In this document: positions 13,337-19,026 of the stretch, piece after piece
Layout: every line of letters begins with the position of its first letter
How positions within the stretch are numbered: position 1 is the stretch's first letter
NCBI GenBank assembly: GCA_030648825.1
Contig: JAUSGU010000038.1
Coordinates: 1-19,026, forward strand
Source: a bacterium
GTDB lineage: Bacteria > Patescibacteriota > Minisyncoccia > Phycocordibacterales > UBA6065
Length of the DNA stretch: 19,026 bases
Direction: 5' to 3'
The notes under the pieces: model-generated
Told to the model about the DNA's origin: nothing
What the model saw: only the letters and a program-made list of their open reading frames with translations
Databases searched by the model: none
Program-made: the position numbers and the translations under genes

Positions 13337-13728
13337 TAAATCATCTTCACGTCTATGTTCACTCCCGATGGAAGCGACATGTTTGTCAGAGCTTCTATGA
13401 TTTTTGCGTTCGGGTTCAAAATATCTATCAGTCGTTTGTGTACTCTCATTTCAAATTGCTCGCGAGCATTTTTATAGACGAACGCTGAACGGTTCACTGT
13501 ATATTTTTTGATTTCAGTTGGAAGCGGAACTGGACCAACAACCACGACATCATAACGGAGAGCGGTGTCTATGATTTGCTTGACCGAAGCATCCAAAACT
13601 TTATTTTCGTAAGCGCGGACACGAATGCGCAAACGTGGCACGCTGGCCTCTACTTTCGGCGCTTTTACCGCTTTTGGTTTTTTGACTGCCGCTTTCTTTG
13701 TTGTTTCGGCTTTTGTTGCTTCTGCCAT
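13336..13728 (-). CDS. rpsJ: 30S ribosomal protein S10 (NusE) with N-terminal extension
   Basis: 130 residues against about 103 usually. The core from residue 30 (VPRLRIRVRAYENKVLDASVKQIIDTALRYDVVVVGPVPLPTEIKKYTVNRSAFVYKNAREQFEMRVHKRLIDILNPNAKIIEALTNMSLPSGVNIDVKM) is typical S10, including the hairpin that reaches into the 30S head. S10 is also NusE, the transcription antitermination partner of NusB. The first 29 residues are Ala/Lys-rich (AEATKAETTKKAAVKKPKAVKAPKVE). It follows tuf by 10 bases, but rplC, its usual next gene, is 800 bases away behind the insert. Confidence 0.97.
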   Translation of the reverse strand: MAEATKAETTKKAAVKKPKAVKAPKVEASVPRLRIRVRAYENKVLDASVKQIIDTALRYDVVVVGPVPLPTEIKKYTVNRSAFVYKNAREQFEMRVHKRLIDILNPNAKIIEALTNMSLPSGVNIDVKMI

Positions 13729-13738
13729 ATAAACTCTT

Positions 13739-14932
13739 TTATTTCGTGATCTTTGTCACGACACCGGCGCCGACAGTCTTGCCACCTTCACGTATAGCGA
13801 ATCTCTGCTTTTCTTCCAGAGCAATAGGGGCGTGGAGTTTTACTTTGAAAGTAACTGTATCGCCCGGCATAACCATCTCAACACCGGGATTGAGAGTCAC
13901 TTCACCTGTCACATCCGTAGTTCGTACATAAAACTGCGGTTTATAACCATTGAAGAACGGAGTATGTCGGCCCCCTTCTTCCTTTTTCAAAATGAGCACC
14001 TCCGCTTCAAATTCGGTATGAGGAGTGGTCGTGCCCGGTTTTGCGAGAACCTGTCCGCGATGAACGGCATCTTTTGCTGTACCACGGAGCAATACTCCGG
14101 CATTGTCTCCGGCCATACCTGATTGGAGTTGTTTGTTGAACATTTCAATACCGGTAATAACTGTTTTTGATGTAGGTTCTATACCAACGATTTCCACTTC
14201 ATCACCAACTTTTACTTGACCGCGTTCTATACGTCCCGTAACCACCGTACCGCGTCCTTCTATAGAGAAAATGTCTTCTATAGGCATGAGGAAAGGTTTA
14301 TCCGTAGCGCGCACAGGCATAGGAATATAAGTGTCTAGAGTGGTCATCAGTTCTTTTATTTTCATTGCCCATTCATCTTTGTTGTCTTTGGCTTCCATAG
14401 CTTTGAGAGCGGAACCGCGGATAACTGGCGTATTTGGACCGTCAAAACCGTATTTGGTGAGGAGATCGCGCACTTCGCCTTCTACGAGATCAATCAACTC
14501 TTTGTCTTCTACGGCATCGCATTTGTTGAGAAAGACGACGATGCGAGGCACGCCGACTTGTTTGGCGAGGAGGATGTGTTCGCGCGTTTGAGGCATAGGA
14601 CCGTCAATGGCAGAAACTACGAGGATAGCGCCGTCCATTTGAGCGGCGCCGGTAATCATGTTCTTTATGAAGTCCGCATGCCCTGGGCAGTCTATGTGAG
14701 CGTAGTGGCGAGTATCCGATTCGTATTCAACGTGAGCGAGAGATATGGTGACGATTTTTGAAGCATCGCGAATCGTACCACCTTTGGCGATATCCGCATA
14801 AGCTTTTGGGTTGGCCAAACCGTCGCGAGCTTGAGTCGCTAGGATAGCGGCGGTGAGAGTGGTTTTACCATGGTCAACGTGACCGATGGTGCCGACGTTT
14901 ACATGGGGCTTTGTGCGATTGAATTCTGCCAT
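13739..14932 (-). CDS. tuf: Elongation factor Tu
   Basis: 397 residues from the ATG at 14932 ([26 protein letters not shown]). An upstream ATG would add 13 hydrophobic residues and is unlikely. GTPase motifs: G1 GHVDHGKT at 17-24, G3 DCPGH at 81-85, G4 NKCD at 136-139, G5 SALKA near 173. Switch I is unusual: the widely conserved RGITI is replaced by KIVTI, within a [14 protein letters not shown] segment that aligns two residues longer than in E. coli. The Mg-binding Thr (residue 62) and the His84-equivalent in DCPGH (residue 85) remain. Domains 2 and 3 are normal ([40 protein letters not shown]). It delivers aminoacyl-tRNA to the ribosome. It has its own promoter; rpsL, rpsG and fusA are not upstream. 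Confidence 0.97.
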   Translation of the reverse strand: MAEFNRTKPHVNVGTIGHVDHGKTTLTAAILATQARDGLANPKAYADIAKGGTIRDASKIVTISLAHVEYESDTRHYAHIDCPGHADFIKNMITGAAQMDGAILVVSAIDGPMPQTREHILLAKQVGVPRIVVFLNKCDAVEDKELIDLVEGEVRDLLTKYGFDGPNTPVIRGSALKAMEAKDNKDEWAMKIKELMTTLDTYIPMPVRATDKPFLMPIEDIFSIEGRGTVVTGRIERGQVKVGDEVEIVGIEPTSKTVITGIEMFNKQLQSGMAGDNAGVLLRGTAKDAVHRGQVLAKPGTTTPHTEFEAEVLILKKEEGGRHTPFFNGYKPQFYVRTTDVTGEVTLNPGVEMVMPGDTVTFKVKLHAPIALEEKQRFAIREGGKTVGAGVVTKITK

Positions 14933-14984
14933 AAATAAAGAAATAAAATAATAATGAATAATTTCTAACAATATTCTAAACTAA

Positions 14985-15008
14985 CTAAAAAGTGCGCAAA
15001 ATGCGTAC
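14985..15008 (-). promoter_or_regulatory. Hairpin with T-tract at the predicted 5' end of the tuf mRNA
   Basis: On the minus strand GTACGCA-TTT-TGCGCAC (one A-C mismatch) is followed by TTTTTAGTTAG. The hairpin starts at or one base before the predicted transcription start (about 15007), so it would cap the mRNA, act as an early attenuator, or both. Confidence 0.5.
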
Positions 15009-15013
15009 TGCAT

Positions 15014-15041
15014 ATCATAGCAGACCATGAATCAAAGTCAA
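15014..15041 (-). promoter_or_regulatory. Promoter of tuf and the proximal ribosomal operon
   Basis: On the minus strand -35 TTGACT (15041-15036), a 16-base spacer, and an extended -10 TGC-TATGAT (-10 at 15019-15014). The predicted leader before the tuf ATG is about 75 bases. The -35 box is 12 bases past the stop of the 634-residue gene, and no terminator separates the two, so readthrough is possible. Confidence 0.8.
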
Positions 15042-15052
15042 TGAAAACCAAA

Positions 15053-16957
15053 TTATCTCAAAACGTTTAACAGTTTCATTATCTGGTCAAACGATATGAG
15101 TATGTTGCCGAGATTGGATTGGCTGGTGTTCATGCTCGTTACAGGATTGACATATACGTCTTGGGTCTTTGATACAGAACCACCGCCAGAATCCCAGATT
15201 TCCCATATCACGCTATATTTAGTCGCGCCTTCGTAGAAACTATAAGTATTTACAGCTGTGCTGGCAGTGCTTGATAGTGGAAGTGATTGAACACAACCTA
15301 CATCTGCCCAACGTCCAGGAGGAGCCCAAGTAGGCGTTGCGGAATTTTCAACAATTGCTCTATGCTTTGTAATACAATATCCGGTTCGTGTCGTTGCGCT
15401 TCCACTCCATGTCACATTATCTCCCCTATTCACAGAAGCGGGTAAAACAGAGAATGAAACTATAGTGGGGCCTGTAACAACAGGTGTAGCAGGGGCTGGA
15501 GCTGTTTGAACTGTCGTCGGAGCGACAACATTTATCGTCTTACTACATGATGCGTTGCCACCATAACCACTAACCAATATAGTTGCTGATGGGTTTCCAA
15601 TGATATTTGCAATAACTGATTGTGATCCATTAGCGGCAAGCTTATCGCCAGATAGACTCAAATGATCCTTGCCGGACGTATCTTGTTGCCATGACGCATA
15701 TGCGGTATTTTGACTCGTCCATGAGAAAGCAATGGTATCACCCAAAATATATGATACTTTGTCAGATGTAAGAATACAGCTCGGCACAGTTTGAATCGTC
15801 TGCGGAGCAACAATCGTACCCGAACATGTTGCCGACGTACTCTTGCCGGAACCGTCAGTCACGCGCACAAACGCCGACTTGCTTCCGCTAGAACTATATT
15901 GATTCGTAAATCCTGACGACATGGTGCTCCCATTTACATAACCGGCAACATCGTTATAAGCAGTCCACGAATAGCTGTACGAACCTGAACCGCCAGTGGC
16001 AGAAACGTTCCATGTGATGTTGTTGACCGAAGCGGAAGGAGAGGCGGTACATGAAGCGGAGAGAGATGGGGTTGTCTGCGGAGCGGTGATGGTGAAAGAA
16101 CTATCACTGACATCTTCTGGCGGATTCGTGCTTGGAATGTTTGGGCCGGCCAATATAGCCCTAATTCTAAAACCACCTGGTACATAACCAGAGGCGTATT
16201 TTGTCGGTATTGTCCATGTCCACTGGGTCAAACCATCAGTTACAGGTAACTGATACGTATTTATAACATCTTCCATTCTACTTGTAGCATTAGTCGTAAA
16301 ATAGGACAGTTGGAAGATGACCGATGATGTATTCGCCGGAACATTTGCCGTAATCAAACGTAAAGATACAGTATCACCTGCTTTGTAACTCTCTCCCCCA
16401 TTCGGACTGGAGACGGTGATGGAAGGTTGATTAGTCTGGTTTCCAGTTATCGTAGTCTGCGAACCGAAACCGAGAGTGCTTCCATTTCTGGTTCCTGGAC
16501 CGACAAAACTACCATTGGCGAGCTGTCGGGCGGGCACGGAATAGTCTACCCAGATTCTGCATGTTTTATAGTCCGCTCCGGTCTGACCGTTACCAGCACT
16601 GACGAGTCGGAAATTACCGCCGGGGTAATCCGATAGATTGAATCTGACGGCCGTCGTATTGAAATCGGTTTTGAAATCTGACGCCGAGCATTGTATCGGA
16701 GTTGTGTTTGCGACAGCTGTATTGGCTGTGGCGGCTGTGGCAGGTGTAGTCGCAGAAGCGCCTGTGACGGAAATGTTTGCAACTGCGGCGCGGGCGGCAG
16801 CTATTTTGTCGGCAGGAATAACACCTATGGCAATGAGGATGTCTATGATTTGGGCAAAGGTCAAATTTTGAGCAGACGCATAATTCACCACGCCAAATCC
16901 GAACAAGCCTACGAGAAGCATTACGGAAACAAAACCGACTACAATTTTCTTTGACAT
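15053..16957 (-). CDS. Secreted multi-domain surface protein with Ig/PKD-like repeats
   Basis: 634 residues. A signal peptide (residues 1-30: KK, then VVGFVSVMLLVGLFGFGVVNYASAQ) is followed by a short helical motif NLTFAQIIDILIAIGVIPADKIAAARAAV and an Ala/Thr linker (about 60-90). Next come a Cys-containing domain (about 92-160); an Ig-like domain starting ITVSSPNGGESYKAGDTV (about 185-295); a PKD-like domain (SLSASCTASPSASVNNITWNVSATGGSGSYSYSW); a further Ig-like domain (CILTSDKVSYILGDTIAFSW); and a last one with VLPASVNRGDNVTWSG. The C-terminus GNILISFDQIMKLLNVLR resembles the N-terminal helical motif. There is no sortase motif and no C-terminal membrane anchor. Paired Cys within domains suggest disulfides. 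Likely an adhesin, pilus-like or cell-surface protein; the exact role is unknown. The start is in the context aaaaaatATG, as for the ribosomal genes. Confidence 0.88.
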   Translation of the reverse strand: MSKKIVVGFVSVMLLVGLFGFGVVNYASAQNLTFAQIIDILIAIGVIPADKIAAARAAVANISVTGASATTPATAATANTAVANTTPIQCSASDFKTDFNTTAVRFNLSDYPGGNFRLVSAGNGQTGADYKTCRIWVDYSVPARQLANGSFVGPGTRNGSTLGFGSQTTITGNQTNQPSITVSSPNGGESYKAGDTVSLRLITANVPANTSSVIFQLSYFTTNATSRMEDVINTYQLPVTDGLTQWTWTIPTKYASGYVPGGFRIRAILAGPNIPSTNPPEDVSDSSFTITAPQTTPSLSASCTASPSASVNNITWNVSATGGSGSYSYSWTAYNDVAGYVNGSTMSSGFTNQYSSSGSKSAFVRVTDGSGKSTSATCSGTIVAPQTIQTVPSCILTSDKVSYILGDTIAFSWTSQNTAYASWQQDTSGKDHLSLSGDKLAANGSQSVIANIIGNPSATILVSGYGGNASCSKTINVVAPTTVQTAPAPATPVVTGPTIVSFSVLPASVNRGDNVTWSGSATTRTGYCITKHRAIVENSATPTWAPPGRWADVGCVQSLPLSSTASTAVNTYSFYEGATKYSVIWEIWDSGGGSVSKTQDVYVNPVTSMNTSQSNLGNILISFDQIMKLLNVLR

Positions 16958-17002
16958 ATTTTTTACTTATTTTTTACTAATGAGACTTTTATAATGACTT
17001 GA

Positions 17003-17039
17003 AATAAAACGCGCCCAAAACGGTCGAGCGGTTTGGGCG
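17003..17039 (-). terminator. Intrinsic terminator after hicA
   Basis: On the minus strand CGCCCAAA and TTTGGGCG form an 8-bp stem with a 12-base loop, followed by CGTTTTATTTC. It lies between the hicA stop and the 634-residue gene. A second inverted repeat, TTTCGA-tcc-TCGAAA, is nearby at about 17042-17056. Confidence 0.7.
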
Positions 17040-17112
17040 AGATTTCGAGGATCGAAACTCACTAGGCAAGTGTACCCCCCCCACTGCAAAGCACAAGGAA
17101 AGTTATCCACAG

Positions 17113-17340
17113 CTATAAATTATTGAACTCCTCCACAGACAAACCTGCTTGTCTGACCACAATATTATAAAGCGTTCCTATAGGAATATCCTTTGAACCA
17201 TGAATCGGCACCGTTACTGTTTTTGTACTATCTGCACTCTTGAAATACTGATGGCTACCTCTTTTGTGTATTTCGAAAAAACCGGCTTTTTTTAATTTTT
17301 GAATTACTTTTCTGGCCGGTAGTCTATTGAGTTTACCCAT
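17113..17340 (-). CDS. hicA: HicA-type mRNA interferase toxin
   Basis: 75 residues, typical HicA length. HicA has a double-stranded-RNA-binding-like fold and cleaves mRNA independently of the ribosome. The first helix (LPARKVIQKLKKAGFF) is followed by the conserved RGSHQYF segment, whose His30 is the catalytic residue, and by VTVPIHGSKDIPIGTLYNIVVRQAGLSVEEF, the standard HicA ending. It lies 6 bases after hicB in the less common order antitoxin then toxin. Fully intact. Confidence 0.93.
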   Translation of the reverse strand: MGKLNRLPARKVIQKLKKAGFFEIHKRGSHQYFKSADSTKTVTVPIHGSKDIPIGTLYNIVVRQAGLSVEEFNNL

Positions 17341-17346
17341 AGAAGT

Positions 17347-17595
17347 TTAAGCTACCTTCGGTACAAAAATCTTCAGATAAGTGCCTTCTGTACGAAACGC
17401 TGGTTTTGGAATTTCTTTATTTTCTTTGATAAGCACTTCCAGGTAGCCAAGAGTGGCTTCTCGAACATTTGATTCGGCTTCGGCAAAGGTATCCCCAAAA
17501 GATGAAATGTGATTCAATTCGGGAATAGTAGCGTTAATTTGCGCTGTTTCTCTGTCTGCTTCGTATTCAATTTTATATGCAAATTCATTGGACAT
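17347..17595 (-). CDS. hicB: HicB-type antitoxin
   Basis: 82 residues from the ATG at 17595 (MSNEFAYKIEYEADRETAQINATIPEL). An ATG at 17613 in the same frame would give six more residues but overlaps the predicted -10 (17607-17602), so the shorter start is preferred. The protein has the partial RNase H-like fold of HicB: strand pattern, then ISSFGDTFAEAESNVREATLGYLEVLIKENKEIPKP, the HicB signature helix. It has no C-terminal ribbon-helix-helix or HTH domain, so autoregulation would need another surface or the complex. The mRNA is predicted to be leaderless. Confidence 0.9.
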   Translation of the reverse strand: MSNEFAYKIEYEADRETAQINATIPELNHISSFGDTFAEAESNVREATLGYLEVLIKENKEIPKPAFRTEGTYLKIFVPKVA

Positions 17596-17601
17596 AATGG
17601 C

Positions 17602-17629
17602 AGTATATATCATAGGAAATAATAATCAA
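17602..17629 (-). promoter_or_regulatory. Predicted promoter of hicBA
   Basis: On the minus strand -35 TTGATT (17629-17624), a 16-base spacer, and -10 TATACT (17607-17602). Transcription would start at about the A of the hicB ATG (17595). A direct repeat GGTACG-aca-GGTACG lies just upstream (near 17640-17655) and could be an operator. Confidence 0.5.
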
Positions 17630-17675
17630 ACGAATGAATGGTACGACAGGTACGTAGAAAAACGGAAGTGACAAG

Positions 17676-17712
17676 AAAAAAGCCGCGCTCCGTTTGAAAC
17701 GAATACGCGACC
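17676..17712 (-). terminator. Long intrinsic terminator after the 383-residue gene
   Basis: On the minus strand GTCGCG pairs with CGCGGC and TTCGTT with AACGGA, around a 3-base loop and a small internal loop, followed directly by TTTTTTCTTG. It lies about 30 bases after the stop of the upstream gene and before the hicBA promoter. Confidence 0.85.
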
Positions 17713-17741
17713 TTTGAAACCATCGAAAGAACTTAGGCTAC

Positions 17742-18893
17742 TTAGCCTTTGCCACCATCATTATCGGTGTAAGGATAGCCCCTCTTCTCATCCGGGATAT
17801 AGTAAACCGACTCTTTCAAGTCTTTACTATCCCAGATGCCGATGACCTGCCAATCGCCCACTGCCAGATTGGGGAGAATGGCGATGCCATTACTGCTGGC
17901 CTTTACCACTGTCCACACTTCATTTAAGACCGGACTGATCTGTCGGTACTTGAAGCCCGTGGCCTTTGCCTTTTGGTTGGTCATGCCCGCCACCGAGACG
18001 CTTGTAACCTTGGTGAGTTTTATTTCACCGAGCACGTTCTGACCGACACTGTTACCATAACCGTCATCATAAGTGAACGGAATCAAATTGATCTCTGACT
18101 TATCAATCATCGACTCGGTGTTCGCCTTCCCAACCTTGGCCGTCGCGGACAGGGTCTCAATCGTTGCACGTACCCCATTGCGGAGATCGTAAACGACGGT
18201 TACCCCATCCAGATCGGTGGTTTCGAGCATTACCTTGCCCGCGGCTCTTGATGGAAATACAAATCCGGTCCTTCCGGTCTCCAAATATTTGCTGTCCATG
18301 ATGCTGCCATCACTGTCCAGCCGGAGTAATCTCACTCTCTCCAAGTTTCGAGCCTGGATGAATACGTACTCATTTAACCTGAGCTCAATACTAAACTCCG
18401 GGAGTTCATAGACCCCTCCCACCAACACTGGTTTCTTACTATCTGCCCCTGTCATTCCGATACTGTAATCGGAACTGTAGACATTGACTGTATATTGCAC
18501 ATAGGTCTTTGTATTAGAGACCTTGATTTGGGACTTGGCGGCATTGATTGCCGCCGAGATCGCCAATTCCGTTGCTGGACCTGTGATCTTTACTTCTATC
18601 GGCATGCTGAAGCCGAACTCCGCTTGGGAGGTGACATAGATAGTGATGTTTTTTGCCGTAATGGCCAAAAAGGCAGCCAGATCAGTTTCGGATGCCAGTG
18701 CCAGGATTTCCGGAGGGATGGGTGCCGGGTTAACCACAGGCGCAATTTCGATCGTGACCGGTGGTGTGACTGTGGGCACAGGCGGTACAGTTTGTGGCAG
18801 TACAATTGTCTGTGGTGGCAGTACAGTTGTCTGAGCGTTGATGGAAGCTACGGCAATGAGGCCGAGCGCGATGATGAGACGGTATGTTTTCAT
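17742..18893 (-). CDS. Exported protein of unknown function
   Basis: 383 residues, not recognised. Signal peptide MKTYRLIIALGLIAVASINA, then a Pro/Val/Thr-rich linker (residues about 22-62) with a seven-residue repeat (QTTVLPP, QTIVLPQ). The linker repeat is visible in the DNA as a 21-base period (GGCAGTACARTTGTCTG at 18796-18812 and 18817-18833). The mature part seems mostly beta strand: NITIYVTSQAEFGFSMPIEVKITGPATELAISAAINAAKSQIKV, then RTGFVFPSRAAGKVMLETTDLDGVTVVYDL, and a C-terminal region with WTVVKASSNGIAILPNLAVGDWQVIGIWDSKDLKESVYYIPDEKRGYP. No membrane anchor or catalytic motif is seen. The start has only a purine-rich AAAGAGAAA before ATG. It may be a periplasmic or surface structural protein; function unknown. 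Confidence 0.82.
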   Translation of the reverse strand: MKTYRLIIALGLIAVASINAQTTVLPPQTIVLPQTVPPVPTVTPPVTIEIAPVVNPAPIPPEILALASETDLAAFLAITAKNITIYVTSQAEFGFSMPIEVKITGPATELAISAAINAAKSQIKVSNTKTYVQYTVNVYSSDYSIGMTGADSKKPVLVGGVYELPEFSIELRLNEYVFIQARNLERVRLLRLDSDGSIMDSKYLETGRTGFVFPSRAAGKVMLETTDLDGVTVVYDLRNGVRATIETLSATAKVGKANTESMIDKSEINLIPFTYDDGYGNSVGQNVLGEIKLTKVTSVSVAGMTNQKAKATGFKYRQISPVLNEVWTVVKASSNGIAILPNLAVGDWQVIGIWDSKDLKESVYYIPDEKRGYPYTDNDGGKG

Positions 18894-18936
18894 TTTCTCT
18901 TTTTTTGTTTGACTATCTTGGAGGTTATTTGATTTA

Positions 18937-19026
18937 TCAGGGAAGTTTTATCTTTGCCCTGACTTGCAGGGTAGTGATACCCTGTTCCTGTTCGGCCACT
19001 GTTGGCTGGCTGGTCGTAACGTCGGT
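18937..19026 (-). CDS. Probable 3' end of an upstream gene (partial)
   Basis: An open frame enters from the right edge and ends at TGA (18939-18937), giving TDVTTSQPTVAEQEQGITTLQVRAKIKLP as its last 29 residues. It looks like a plausible C-terminus and lies 43 bases before the 383-residue gene. The neighbouring frame on the same strand is also open for most of this length, so the frame is not certain. Confidence 0.4.
   Translation of the reverse strand, partial: TDVTTSQPTVAEQEQGITTLQVRAKIKLP

Noticed and set aside
17103..17111. Replication origin based on a perfect DnaA box
   Set aside because: Only one box, no dnaA or dnaN nearby, and no clear AT-rich unwinding region with further boxes.
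1118..18932. Plus-strand open frames of 60-160 codons scattered through the window
   Set aside because: They lie opposite well-identified minus-strand genes, have no family resemblance and no start signals, and are shadows of the coding strand.
1..19026. Alternative genetic code with TGA as glycine (as in Gracilibacteria/SR1)
   Set aside because: TGA ends several genes at family-typical lengths (for example the antitoxin at 12929 and the gene at 9561), and no gene needs readthrough of TGA.
1..19026. CRISPR array, insertion sequence or transposase
   Set aside because: No regularly spaced repeats and no transposase or integrase motifs were found on either strand.

Overview
All recognisable genes in this window lie on the minus strand, so transcription runs from high to low coordinates. 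The core is a merged S10/spc ribosomal-protein locus in the order tuf, rpsJ, rplC, rplD, rplW, rplB, rpsS, rplV, rpsC, rplP, rpsQ, rplN, rplX, rplE, rpsN, rpsH, rplF, rplR, rpsE, rplO, secY. There is no gene for L30 between rpsE and rplO and none for L29 between rplP and rpsQ. The encoded S14 is the short zinc type, several ribosomal proteins carry low-complexity tails, EF-Tu has an unusual switch I, and TGA is used as a stop. Almost no native gene has a Shine-Dalgarno sequence. Together these features suggest a Candidate Phyla Radiation (Patescibacteria, probably Parcubacteria-like) bacterium using code 11. That placement is inferred from gene content, not from a search.

The locus is interrupted three times by small foreign-looking units. 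(1) Between rpsJ and rplC (12534-13335) lie a ribbon-helix-helix antitoxin and RelE-like toxin pair with a palindromic operator and a terminator, plus a 100-nt hairpin starting at the last base of the rpsJ stop codon. (2) Between rplB and rpsS (9278-9798) lies a 59-codon gene with a good ribosome-binding site and a strong terminator. (3) Between rplE and rpsN (4152-5951) lies a two-gene unit with its own terminator-insulated promoter, operator-like palindrome, leader hairpin and UUCG-loop terminator, followed by an unrelated AT-rich orphan gene. A near-consensus promoter directly before rpsN restarts the distal operon (rpsN to secY). Weaker restart candidates precede rpsS.

The right part (15053-19026) is not ribosomal. 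It encodes a 634-residue secreted multi-domain surface protein, a HicB/HicA toxin-antitoxin pair, a 383-residue exported protein of unknown function with a long hairpin terminator, and probably the 3' end of another gene at the edge. The usual str-operon neighbours of tuf (rpsL, rpsG, fusA) are absent here. tuf has its own promoter and a hairpin at the predicted 5' end of its mRNA.

The most unusual object is the hairpin at 13237-13336. Its mismatches are all of a kind (G-U wobbles and two symmetric tandem G-A steps) that is stable only if the plus strand is the folded strand. That strand is antisense to the whole operon, so the element is either an undescribed antisense structured RNA or a folded single-strand DNA site.
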